A DNA stretch of 64,000 nucleotides from Micromonospora sp. KC606 (GTDB taxonomy: Bacteria; Actinomycetota; Actinomycetes; Mycobacteriales; Micromonosporaceae), in the NCBI RefSeq assembly GCF_004348675.1, contig NZ_SMKN01000012.1:16930-80929 (forward strand), written 5' to 3'. The position numbers and the translations under genes were made by a program. Positions 45,414 to 53,838 of the stretch are shown piece after piece. The notes under the pieces are model-generated. The model did no database searches. It saw only the letters and a list, made by a program, of their open reading frames with translations, and was not told the DNA's origin. Position 1 is the stretch's first letter; every line of letters begins with the position of its first letter.

Positions 45414-46118
45414 TCAGTGACTGGCCAGCTTAATAGCTCGATCCTTCGGAAGTCGCCAACCTGCGGGAACCCGATCGTCAGCGATACCCGGATTGGGGGA
45501 CGGCAGGTGCTGTTCCTCGATCCGCACCACGTAGCGGTGCCACCCCGACTCTGCTTGAAACCTTGCCAACCAGAGTTCCGTCGCGCCCAGTGGTTGGTCA
45601 CTATCCGGCCGTGCCCGACCTCGGAACCAGACGTCCGAGATGCCCTGGGGGAGGATAAGGTCATCGACGCGCTCAGTTGTTCCGTCGTCATAAGAATCGG
45701 ACAGTCGGTAGAAGTAGTGGCCTTCCTTGTAACTCCGCGCAAACAAGAAGAGGTGTCGCTCATCGGCCGATTCGGCCAGGAGTTTGTCGCAGTTCTCACG
45801 GGCCCAGTCCTCCGCAAGCATCTCGGAGCACACCTGCGCGAGCTCATTCAAGCGCAGGGGGATCGATCCGCCCTCGGTCTGGGGATGCCCTGCCTTCTTT
45901 GCGCGTGCCCATTCACCCATCAGGCTCGTGGCTGGGGGTGAGGTGACCTCAACGATGCCCCGGCGCTCCTGGCCATCGCCGTACACCCAAGAACCGTCCG
46001 GCTTCTTGTCACCAGCGCCAGCGTCCGCGAGCTTGATGTCGACCCCGAGCACGTGCTCCAAGGTCAGAAATGCGATCTCTTCCTCACGGCTTGCCTTCGC
46101 CCCGGCCGCGTTGCTCAT
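45414..46118 (-). CDS. hypothetical protein, possibly nuclease-like
   Basis: A 234-residue soluble protein starting MSNAAGAKASREEEIAFLTL. The segment ADAGAGDKKPDGSWVYG followed by ERRGIVEVTSPPA has the spacing of a PD-(D/E)XK core (PD, then E-x-T in place of E-x-K). The rest is mixed alpha/beta with many Trp and Asp (SDVWFRGRARPDSDQPLG, ELWLARFQAESGWHRYVV). It reads as a solitary orphan. The start lacks a Shine-Dalgarno sequence and may be leaderless. Confidence 0.65.
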   Translation of the reverse strand: MSNAAGAKASREEEIAFLTLEHVLGVDIKLADAGAGDKKPDGSWVYGDGQERRGIVEVTSPPATSLMGEWARAKKAGHPQTEGGSIPLRLNELAQVCSEMLAEDWARENCDKLLAESADERHLFLFARSYKEGHYFYRLSDSYDDGTTERVDDLILPQGISDVWFRGRARPDSDQPLGATELWLARFQAESGWHRYVVRIEEQHLPSPNPGIADDRVPAGWRLPKDRAIKLASH

Positions 46119-46570
46119 GGCTTGAAGAGTAACTGAGCGCAGGCAGAGCGGGTGCGTGAAGGGTACCCGTGAAGCCCTTGTCAACGAGAAACCGCAGGAG
46201 CGGGTTCACGAACCTCGCCGTGCGCTCTAGTGTCGCGCAGTTAATATTTTTTACGTGGCTTGGTGTTGCTTCGTCCTGGTTGATACGGGCTCGTGGCGTT
46301 GACGCAGCAGTAGTGGGCAGACCTGTCCAGTCCGGTGGGTGACCGGCGGGCGCGCTCCGTAAACGGTCCGCGAAGCACGCCCGTCGCATTGGCGTGCGCC
46401 AGCGGCGATCGCCGTGAACGTGCTCTCATCGGCCAAAAGCGGATATGTGATCAAAGTGGAGGGGCATGCCATCTTCCTACATAGGGTCACGCTGATCGGG
46501 AGGTCTTGATCGTGAGGGTGGGGCCAAGTCATACCGTCGCCGACTTCATCTCCTCAACCGCGGTGGGCCA
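46119..46570. other. 452 bases without a recognisable gene
   Basis: No supported frame. It includes a locally AT-rich patch (TTAATATTTTTTACG near 46241-46255), unusual for this genome and perhaps a promoter or insertion scar. Confidence 0.4.
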
Positions 46571-46800
46571 ATGCGGGCGTCTGGGTGGGACCCTCCATGG
46601 CCGTCAGAATCAACGAGGGCCCGGCGACCGGGGTACCTGCGACGGGTGTACGAGGTGCTCTGCCGTCTTGGGCTGCGGCTAGGTGCCCGCGTACTGGATA
46701 TCGGGCTTGGGACAGGGCATAAAACGATCTCTCGTGGCCGCCGGTGCCTCGGTGCTGGCGGTGAGACCGTTGTATCCAGGACCACGTGCGGGACGGCGCA
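46571..46800 (+). pseudogene. class I SAM methyltransferase fragment, frameshifted
   Basis: RRPGYLRRVYEVLCRLGLRL followed by GARVLDIGLGTGHKT in one frame is the N-terminus and SAM-binding motif I of a Rossmann methyltransferase. The next expected block, LVAAGASVLAVRPLYP, occurs in the next frame right after it. Everything downstream is missing; a GNAT gene ends at 46840 on the other strand. A remnant with one frameshift and a 3' deletion. Confidence 0.6.
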
Positions 46801-46839
46801 GGATTCGCGGCGGTTCGGTTCGTAAGGCCATCACGCGGA

Positions 46840-47484
46840 TCAGACGTCCAGGTCCCCGGCGTGCGCCCCGCCGGCCGCCCGGACGGTGCCGCGGGAGTCG
46901 GGGTCCGGGGTGCGGCGCATGGGGGTGATGGCCGGGCCGTCGGACAGCGTGATGGCTTCCTGTGGGGTGTAGCCGTAGCGGATGTAGAGGTGCTGGCACG
47001 TGCCGGTGGTGTCGGTCCAGGAGGGCAGGTCGATGCGGTCGAGTCTGTCGCGGTGGTGGGTCAGCATGAGCGCGCCGACACCTCGCCGCTGGGCGGCCGG
47101 CGCCACGGCGAGGAACGCCAGGTGGTAGTGCGGTTCGGTGGGCCGGCGCGCGCTGAGCAGCCCGTCGAGGATCTCGAAGCGGTCAGCGTTGCCGCCTGCG
47201 GCGTCGGCGAGGCGGCTGCGGTAGTTCGCCGGTGGCGGGATGCTGCGGTAGCGGTGGAAACCGACGGTGGCGGCGCTCAGGTCGTCGGTGACGTGGATGT
47301 CGCCGTAAAACATCGCGTGTTCCACCCAGATCGCCGCCACCTCGGCGAGGACGCGGTGCCGGCGGGTCGCCTCGGGCACCAGCCAGGCGGCCAGCGGGTC
47401 GGGGTGCAGGGCGTCGGCGATGAGCGCGGCGACCTTGTTCCTGTCCGTCCAGCGGGCGGCGCGGATGCGAGCAGTGACGTCCAT
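46840..47484 (-). CDS. GNAT family N-acetyltransferase
   Basis: A 214-residue acetyltransferase. The N-terminal strand IRAARWTDRNKVAALIADAL, the strand LAFLAVAPAAQRRGVGALML with the R-x-x-G-V-G acetyl-CoA loop, and the C-terminal LYIRYGYTPQEAITL place it in the larger GNAT group with an inserted segment, as in antibiotic-modifying or puromycin acetyltransferase-like proteins. The acceptor is unknown. Last gene of a five-gene minus-strand run. Confidence 0.83.
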   Translation of the reverse strand: MDVTARIRAARWTDRNKVAALIADALHPDPLAAWLVPEATRRHRVLAEVAAIWVEHAMFYGDIHVTDDLSAATVGFHRYRSIPPPANYRSRLADAAGGNADRFEILDGLLSARRPTEPHYHLAFLAVAPAAQRRGVGALMLTHHRDRLDRIDLPSWTDTTGTCQHLYIRYGYTPQEAITLSDGPAITPMRRTPDPDSRGTVRAAGGAHAGDLDV

Positions 47485-47538
47485 GAGGATTCCTTCAACT
47501 GTCAGACAGGGGTGGGTGCGTGGGTCGGGAGGCGGGTG

Positions 47539-48513
47539 TCAGGGTGTGTTGGTGGTACTCGTGCGGGTGTGGACGCGGAACAGCAGGTAGTCCTCGACCT
47601 CGCTGGTGCGGGTGTGGCCGCCCCTCGGTTGCTTGAGGTGGGCGCGTTCGTACGCGAGGACCTCGCCGGTGCTGGGGTGCAGGATGAGCAGGCTGCGGGT
47701 GGCGCCATCGTCGCTGGTGGCGCTGACGCCGACACCTGTGCGGCCGGCGCGGTCTCGCACCGCGGGGTGGTAGTGCAGCCCGTTGGTGTTGTGGAGGAGG
47801 GTGAGGATGGCGGTGCGGGCGTCGCGGCTGGGTGTGCGCCAGGTCGTCAGGCCGGCAACGGCGTGCAGGACCGCCGGCGCGTCGAGGAACGGCGGCGCGA
47901 TGCGGATGATCTGCGCGGTGAGGCCGGCGGCGTCAGCGGCGATGGGGCCGGTCACGGCGTCGAGCGTGTCCGGCTGGTAGGTCTCGTCGGTGGCGGGTTG
48001 CCGACCGGGCGGGTGACGCAGGCTGATAACGCGTCCTGAGCCGTTGTCGGCGCGCCGGTGCCGCTGCTCGAATACCACAATGGTGCTGGTCGCATGCCCG
48101 CCGTCGATGCGGGCGTCGGCTGCCAATTGCCGCACCTGCACGAACGAGAGGCGGCCCGGGACGTCGCAGTTGGCTTCGGCAGCGACCTGGGGAAGCACGC
48201 GGACGGCTGGTTGCGGCGCGGGCAGCGCGGTGGGTGGTGTCGCGGCGGTCCGCGCGGCGAGGGCGCGTAGTTGGGCGCTGGTCAGCGGCGCGAGGATCTC
48301 ATGCGGGGCGGTACTTGTTCGGGCGGCCGGCGCGACCCGGCGGTCGCTGTTCCCCGGCGTGGTGGTGTGGGTGGCAGCCCAGGTGGGCACGAGGGCAGCA
48401 GCGGCGAGCAGGCCCAACACGGACAGCGCGGCAGCGATCCTGACGGCAGGCCGTCGACAACAGCGGGTCGGCGGGTCGGCGGGCGTCGACGTTGGGTGAG
48501 GTGGGCGGATCAT
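47539..48513 (-). CDS. CU044_5270-like membrane-anchored protein
   Basis: A 324-residue protein with one N-terminal transmembrane helix (about 24-45: VRIAAALSVLGLLAAAALVP) and a large extracytoplasmic domain. The segment APPFLDAPAVLHAVAGLTTW and the end region LHPSTGEVLAYERAHLKQP resemble CU044_5270 family proteins, which accompany ECF sigma factors as anti-sigma-like sensors in actinomycetes. No sigma factor gene is adjacent here. Function inferred only by family resemblance. Confidence 0.6.
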   Translation of the reverse strand: MIRPPHPTSTPADPPTRCCRRPAVRIAAALSVLGLLAAAALVPTWAATHTTTPGNSDRRVAPAARTSTAPHEILAPLTSAQLRALAARTAATPPTALPAPQPAVRVLPQVAAEANCDVPGRLSFVQVRQLAADARIDGGHATSTIVVFEQRHRRADNGSGRVISLRHPPGRQPATDETYQPDTLDAVTGPIAADAAGLTAQIIRIAPPFLDAPAVLHAVAGLTTWRTPSRDARTAILTLLHNTNGLHYHPAVRDRAGRTGVGVSATSDDGATRSLLILHPSTGEVLAYERAHLKQPRGGHTRTSEVEDYLLFRVHTRTSTTNTP

Positions 48514-48545
48514 GGCCGATGGCTCCGGGAATCTGTGGGCGATGG

Positions 48546-49220
48546 TCAGCGGTAGACGGTGGTGGCGAGGTCACCGACTGCCGCGTCGACGGCAGCGGTG
48601 ATATCGCGTACCGGTCGGTGGTGTTGGGCGGCGATGGTCTTAAGGCGGGTGGTGAGGGTGTGGGTGTCGTCGTGGAGGTAGAGGTGGTCGGTGAGGCCGA
48701 GTACGGCGACGAGTCCGGCGAGGGCGGCGGTGTGGTTGTCGGGTTGTTCGTGGCCGGTGGCGAGGTAGCGCAGGCGGGCTCGGGCCACGACCGGCCATTT
48801 GGTGTCGGTGGTGAGGTAGGTGTCGGCGCGGACGAGGCCGCCGAGGCGTCGGCGGGTGTGGTGTCGCAGGATCCCGGCGGCGACCAGGCCCGCGCGGGTG
48901 CGTTCGTACAGGTCGTCGGAGAAGCCGCGTAGCCAGTCCCGCAACAACGGGGCGGGGCGGGCGTGGCGGATCGACGTGGTCGCGGCGTCGGCGATCAGGT
49001 CATCGACGGTGCGGTCGGTGTGTAGCCGCAGCCACCGGTCTCGGGTGGGGTTGTCGCCGGTGGGGCCGAGGACGACCCGCCCGGCGAGGTACAGGTCGAT
49101 CAGGACCGCGCCGGCCAGCCCGAGTGCCAGGGCCTGCCGGTGGATGTGCGGGTGGCCGGTGTCGTCGTCGTGGCCGAGCAGGAACAGCTCGTCGCGCAGC
49201 GGCAGTCGAGGAACACTCAT
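48546..49220 (-). CDS. GPP34/GOLPH3-like family protein
   Basis: A 224-residue protein of the GPP34 (Golgi phosphoprotein 3) fold: LPLRDELFLLGHDDDTGHPH, ALALGLAGAVLIDLYLAGRV, LVAAGILRHHTRR and the C-terminal VAVLGLTDHLYLHDD. Eukaryotic relatives bind phosphatidylinositol 4-phosphate; actinobacterial paralogues are numerous and uncharacterised, probably membrane-associated. It starts 7 bases after the acetamidase gene ends, so both are probably co-transcribed. Confidence 0.85.
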   Translation of the reverse strand: MSVPRLPLRDELFLLGHDDDTGHPHIHRQALALGLAGAVLIDLYLAGRVVLGPTGDNPTRDRWLRLHTDRTVDDLIADAATTSIRHARPAPLLRDWLRGFSDDLYERTRAGLVAAGILRHHTRRRLGGLVRADTYLTTDTKWPVVARARLRYLATGHEQPDNHTAALAGLVAVLGLTDHLYLHDDTHTLTTRLKTIAAQHHRPVRDITAAVDAAVGDLATTVYR

Positions 49221-49227
49221 CGTCGTC

Positions 49228-50238
49228 CTACCTTGGCCCGGCGACGGTCTGCCGCAGCCGGCCGTGGACCCCGTCGTAGGCGGGGCCGGGTTCGGGTAGC
49301 AGTGTCTTGTCGACCGCGGCGAGGACGGTGTAGTCCGGGTCGCAGACGTTACCGATCGGTGCCCGACCCGCCTGCGAGATGAGCTGGTAGGCGTCGAGGG
49401 TGTCCAGCCCGGTCAGCTCGCTGGTCCAGGCGACGAGGTCGTGGTGCGCGATGCGGTAGGCGTCCTCCAGGGGGCGGGCGCAGCCGATCGAAATGATCTC
49501 CCGGTCTGTTTCCAGCCGCGGCCACACCGTCGGCACACCCTTGATCACCTCGACCGCGAGGGTCGTGACGGTGGCGATCTCCACCCCGACACCGCAGGCC
49601 TCGCCCTCGCCCTGACGGGCGTGGCCGTCGCCCAGAGCGAGCATTGCCCCGTGCACCCGCACCCCGAGGTAGAGCGTGGTGCCGGCCCGCAGTTGCGGGG
49701 TGTCGAGGTTCCCTCCGTGGGTGTCCGCGACGATCGTGGAGCGGGCTTCGAACCCGCCCGGGGCGACACCGATCGTGCCGATCATCGGATCCAGCGGCAG
49801 GTCAACGCTGTGGTCGCTGTCGGTGGCGTGGAACCGCACCAGCCCCGCCTCCTGGTCGATGTCGTACACCCACACCCGCTCCTGCAGCGGCGGCTGCAGC
49901 GTCGCGGTACGCGAGGTCGACGTGAGCGCGCCGAAGTGTGGGAATGTCGACGACACACCCCAAGCCCGGGCCGGTGTGACCGAGGCGAGATGAACCGCGA
50001 GAGTGTCGCCCGGCGCGGCGTCTTCGACGAAGAAGGGCCCCGACACCGGGTTCAGGTACGGCATCCGGCACACCTGCGACGGCAGGTCCCCTGGGCCGCG
50101 CACCAGCCCACCGAAGCAGTCCTCGGTGTGTACTTCGAGGATGTCGCCGGAGCGGACGTGGGCCACCGGGAGACGGCCGCCGAATGTGTAGGCCAACTCG
50201 TCGCGCGCCGGCCGGTAGGTGATCTTTCCCCTCGTCAT
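49228..50238 (-). CDS. acetamidase/formamidase family protein
   Basis: A 336-residue amide hydrolase of the FmdA/AmdA family, releasing ammonia from short amides. Recognised from VRSGDILEVHTEDCFGG, PVSGPFFVEDAAPGDTLAVH, HGGNLDTPQLRAGTTLYLGV and VHGAMLALGDGHARQGEGE. Its start overlaps the stop of the upstream permease gene by 4 bases, so uptake and hydrolysis of an amide or amino-acid-like substrate are probably linked. Confidence 0.9.
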   Translation of the reverse strand: MTRGKITYRPARDELAYTFGGRLPVAHVRSGDILEVHTEDCFGGLVRGPGDLPSQVCRMPYLNPVSGPFFVEDAAPGDTLAVHLASVTPARAWGVSSTFPHFGALTSTSRTATLQPPLQERVWVYDIDQEAGLVRFHATDSDHSVDLPLDPMIGTIGVAPGGFEARSTIVADTHGGNLDTPQLRAGTTLYLGVRVHGAMLALGDGHARQGEGEACGVGVEIATVTTLAVEVIKGVPTVWPRLETDREIISIGCARPLEDAYRIAHHDLVAWTSELTGLDTLDAYQLISQAGRAPIGNVCDPDYTVLAAVDKTLLPEPGPAYDGVHGRLRQTVAGPR

Positions 50239-51644
50239 GACACCCGCTCCACGTCACGCCGCCGCCCCGTGGCGGGCGCCAGCCCGGACAGCACCGGCCG
50301 GCGACCCGACACATACAGGCCGGCAAGAACAACCACGCCCAGGGCCAGCCAGGCCAGACCGAGGCGCTGCGCGGCGATGTCGGCGTTGACCACGACGAAG
50401 GCGAGGATCCCGAACCCGACACCGGGCATCACCAGGTGCGCCCACCAGTTCCCGCTACGCCGGCGGATGAGGTGATGCACGACCACCGAGACGTGCAGGA
50501 CCAGGAAAGCGACCATCGCCCCGAAGTTGATCAGCGACGACAGCAGCCTGATCCCGTCCGCGAGGGTGGCCATGTACAGGCCCAGGGCGAGGGACACGAA
50601 CCCGGTGAGCAGGGTCGCGTTGATCGGCACACTACGACGGATCGACACCCTCGCCAGAAACGTCGGGAGTTGCCGGTCCCGCGCCATCGCGTACAACAGC
50701 CGGGACGTGGCCACCTGCGCCACCATCGAGTTCGGCAGGCCCCAGGCGATGGCCGTCGCGACGGCGCACAGGGTGGCCAGCCAGCCTCCGCCGGCCACCG
50801 CGGCGGCGTCGTAGAACGCGGTCCCGTTCGGGTCACCGTCGGTGAGCAGACCGGCAGGGTCGGGGACGAGCATCGCGGCCAGCCACGTCTGCGCGATGAA
50901 CAACACCCCCGCCAGGAGGAGGACGGCGGCCATGGCACGGCCGATCTGCCGAGAGCCGCCCTTGGTTTCCTCGGCCAGCATGCTGATGCCGTCGAAGCCG
51001 AGGAAGGACAGCACCGCGATCGACACCGCCCCGGCTACCAGCGACCAGGTGAACGTGTCGGAGTTGTAGAACGCCTCCCAACTGAACCGGCCCCGGCCCG
51101 AGGCGAGAGCCCAACCGGCGACAGCGAGGAAGACCGCTAGGACGATCAACTCGCCGACGAGCATCACCCGGGTCACCATCGCGGTCATCCGGATCCCGAC
51201 CGAGTTGACGATCGTGTTGACCGCGACGAACCCGAGCAGCCACAACCAGACCGGCACCGCCGGCACGGTGGCGTGCATCGCCACCGACGCCACCAGGTAC
51301 AGCAGCCCCGGCACGAGGACGTAGTCGAGCAAAATCACCCAGCCGGCCAGGAAACCGGCCGGCGCGCTGATGCCCCGACCGGCGTAGTTGTAGACGCTGC
51401 CGCTCATGGGGAACGCCTTGACCATCTGTGCGTACGAGAACGCGGTGAACACCAGCGCCACCACACCGACCGCGTAGGCCAGGGCCACCATGCCGCCGGA
51501 GCCGGCGTACACGCTGCCGAAGATCGCCATCGGCGCGATCGGCACCATGTACACCAGCCCGTATGCGACCAGGTCCCGGAAGCGCAACCTCCGGGCCAAC
51601 TCTTGGCGATAGCCGTAGCGTGCCAATTCCTCCTGTAGTTGCAT
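50235..51644 (-). CDS. APC superfamily amino acid permease
   Basis: A 469-residue integral membrane transporter with about 12 hydrophobic segments. The APC signature is present: LVAYGLVYMVPIAPMAIFGS, AFPMSGSVYNYAGRGI, SFLGFDGISMLAEETKGGSR. It imports amino acids, amines or related compounds by proton symport. First gene of the minus-strand block with the acetamidase, GPP34, CU044_5270-like and GNAT genes. Confidence 0.93.
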   Translation of the reverse strand: MQLQEELARYGYRQELARRLRFRDLVAYGLVYMVPIAPMAIFGSVYAGSGGMVALAYAVGVVALVFTAFSYAQMVKAFPMSGSVYNYAGRGISAPAGFLAGWVILLDYVLVPGLLYLVASVAMHATVPAVPVWLWLLGFVAVNTIVNSVGIRMTAMVTRVMLVGELIVLAVFLAVAGWALASGRGRFSWEAFYNSDTFTWSLVAGAVSIAVLSFLGFDGISMLAEETKGGSRQIGRAMAAVLLLAGVLFIAQTWLAAMLVPDPAGLLTDGDPNGTAFYDAAAVAGGGWLATLCAVATAIAWGLPNSMVAQVATSRLLYAMARDRQLPTFLARVSIRRSVPINATLLTGFVSLALGLYMATLADGIRLLSSLINFGAMVAFLVLHVSVVVHHLIRRRSGNWWAHLVMPGVGFGILAFVVVNADIAAQRLGLAWLALGVVVLAGLYVSGRRPVLSGLAPATGRRRDVERVS

Positions 51645-52002
51645 CGAGCCCTTCCATTGACGTCGTTATCAGGTGACGGAACATCCATTGCCGCGCCACC
51701 CGTGAATGGCCTTACCGCTCCGAATGGTGGCTCGATTCGAATGGCTTGGTCGATACCGAAGATGCGGACAAGAACTGTTGTCCGCATCGGCGTTGCCCCT
51801 GCGGGAGCGGACCGGCCGGCGGGCAGTTCGCGAGGGGCGATCCAGCGGCAGGAACAAGGCGCTCGGGCGTAGAGTCGGCCACGTCTGACACTTGCGCCGG
51901 CCTGGAGGACTGAGACCTGCCGCTGGCCTTGCCGACGCCCGGCGACCGGTTGACGAGCCCGCCGTTGCCCGGTGGCGCGTGGTAGTTGTTTGAGGAGGGC
52001 CC
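51645..52002. other. divergent intergenic region
   Basis: A 358-base gap between the divergent permease and S9 peptidase starts. It must hold both promoters. No operator-like repeat or small gene was recognised. Confidence 0.4.
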
Positions 52003-53838
52003 GTGAGGCTGGCGGACAGGATCGCTGAAGTGTCGGTGGATGATGCCGTCCGCGCCTCGGTGAGCTACGACCAGCTGCGTGCCGGTGATGACGGCCTGTA
52101 CTGGCTGGAGACTCGCCCCGAGGCCGGCGGGGGTGCGACGGTGACACGCTGGCGGCCCGACGAGGGCGCGCATACCGTCAGTCCGGAGAGCTTCGACATC
52201 ACCAGTGGCGTTCACGCGTACGGAGGCGGATCGTTCGCTGTCGCCGAGGGCACGTTGTGGTGCGTCGGCGGAGATGGCCTCTACCGGAGCCGTCGTGACG
52301 GCGATGAACTCGAATTGGTCAGCCATGGAACCTTCGGCGCCCTGACGATCGGCGACGGCGAGTTGCTGGCTGTGCGGGAGTCGGAGCAGGGTGACGAACT
52401 CGTCGCGGTGTCGCTCACCGCTGCTCCGCAGATACGGACTCTCGCCTCGTCCCGGGGATTCCTCGGCGCGCCTCGGTCGGGTCCGGGATGGTTGGCCTGG
52501 ACCGCGTGGAGCGAGCGCGACATGCCCTGGGACGCGTGTGAGGTCTGGGTGGCCTCCTACTCGCCGCGTGGTGTGGTCGAGTGCCCAGTGAAACTGGCCG
52601 GCGGTCCGGATGAGTCCGCGGTGGAGCCGCGGTGGGGACCCGACGGGGCGTTGTACTTCGTGTCGGACCGCACCGGCTGGTGGAACCTCTACCGGTGGGA
52701 CGGCCACCAGGTGAGGCCGGTGGCGCCGATCGCGGGTGAGTGCGCCGCGGAGCCATGGGAGCTGGGTTACGCGTCGTACGACTTCCTTGACGACGGCCGG
52801 ATCGTCGTGGCGGTGCAGGAGGGGCCGCGACACCGCCTCGTTGTCATCGAGCGCGAAGGCACTGTCCGGCCGGTCGACCTCCCGTACACGTCGATCAAGC
52901 CGTACCTGGCCGTGCGAGGGACGACGGGGGCGTTGATCGGATCGTCACCGACCGCAGCCCCGCAGGTCGTGCTCGTGGACCTGGCTGACGCCGGTCGCCG
53001 GGTGGAGGTGCTTGCCAGGCCGGAGCACGCCGCACTCGACGGGGCGCGGGTATCGACGCCGACGGAGCTGCGCGTTCGAGTGGCGAGCGGTCGGGAGGTG
53101 CTTGCCCTGGTGTATCCGCCGACGGGTTCGGCGGCGGACTGGCTCGCACCGGTGATCGTTCGGGCGCATCCTGGGCCTACCGCCTCCTGCCTGCTGCGCC
53201 TGGATTGGCAGGCGCAGTTCTTCACCAGCCGTGGGTTCGCCGTCGTTGATGTCGACTACCTGGGCAGCACCGGGTACGGCCGAGCATTCCGGGAAGCGCT
53301 GTACGGCCGGTGGGGCCTGGACGACGTCGATGACTGTGCGGCGGTGGCGGAACACCTGCTGTCGGCCGGGCGGGCGGTGCCGGGGCAGGTGTTCATCCGG
53401 GGTGCCAGCGCCGGCGGATACACTGCGTTGCACGCGGTGGCGCAGGACGGCCCGTTCGCCGCCGCTACCGCCGTGTCGGCGATCGTGGATCCTGACCGGT
53501 GGGCGGAGACCGTACCCCGGTTCCAGCGGGCACACGCGATGCGGCTGCGAGGTGGTGCGGGCCGGATCCGTGCCGCCGCTGTCCAACGACCCGTGCTGCT
53601 CATTCATGGCACCGCCGATGAGGTGGCCGTGGTCGACGATGTGCGCGAACTCGCTCACGAGTTGGGCTCTCTGGGCATGTCGTCCGAGGTGTTGCTTCTT
53701 CCTGACGTCGGTCACTATGTGGCGACGTCCCGTCGAGCCGGCGCGGCGCTGGAGGCGGAGCTGGCTCACTACCGCTCGGTGATGGCGGACGCGGCCAACG
53801 GCCACGGGGGCTACACGGCCGCCAGCGGTAGTCGGTGA
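52003..53838 (+). CDS. S9 family peptidase (prolyl oligopeptidase type)
   Basis: A 611-residue serine peptidase: beta-propeller of about 1-360 (repeats such as EPRWGPDGALYFVSDRTGWW), then an alpha/beta hydrolase domain with Ser469 in GASAGGY, Asp539 in GTADEV and His571 in DVGHYV. The enzyme is probably cytosolic, with no signal peptide. Prolyl oligopeptidases remove leader peptides in several class III lanthipeptide clusters. Its position beside this FxLD cluster suggests a role in leader removal or peptide turnover, though no direct evidence exists. It overlaps the regulator gene tail to tail by 28 bases. Confidence 0.9.
   Translation: MRLADRIAEVSVDDAVRASVSYDQLRAGDDGLYWLETRPEAGGGATVTRWRPDEGAHTVSPESFDITSGVHAYGGGSFAVAEGTLWCVGGDGLYRSRRDGDELELVSHGTFGALTIGDGELLAVRESEQGDELVAVSLTAAPQIRTLASSRGFLGAPRSGPGWLAWTAWSERDMPWDACEVWVASYSPRGVVECPVKLAGGPDESAVEPRWGPDGALYFVSDRTGWWNLYRWDGHQVRPVAPIAGECAAEPWELGYASYDFLDDGRIVVAVQEGPRHRLVVIEREGTVRPVDLPYTSIKPYLAVRGTTGALIGSSPTAAPQVVLVDLADAGRRVEVLARPEHAALDGARVSTPTELRVRVASGREVLALVYPPTGSAADWLAPVIVRAHPGPTASCLLRLDWQAQFFTSRGFAVVDVDYLGSTGYGRAFREALYGRWGLDDVDDCAAVAEHLLSAGRAVPGQVFIRGASAGGYTALHAVAQDGPFAAATAVSAIVDPDRWAETVPRFQRAHAMRLRGGAGRIRAAAVQRPVLLIHGTADEVAVVDDVRELAHELGSLGMSSEVLLLPDVGHYVATSRRAGAALEAELAHYRSVMADAANGHGGYTAASGSR

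Noticed and set aside
48492..48932. Gly/Val-rich plus-strand frame inside the GPP34 gene
   Set aside because: It is the complement of a clear GPP34 protein and has antisense amino acid bias.
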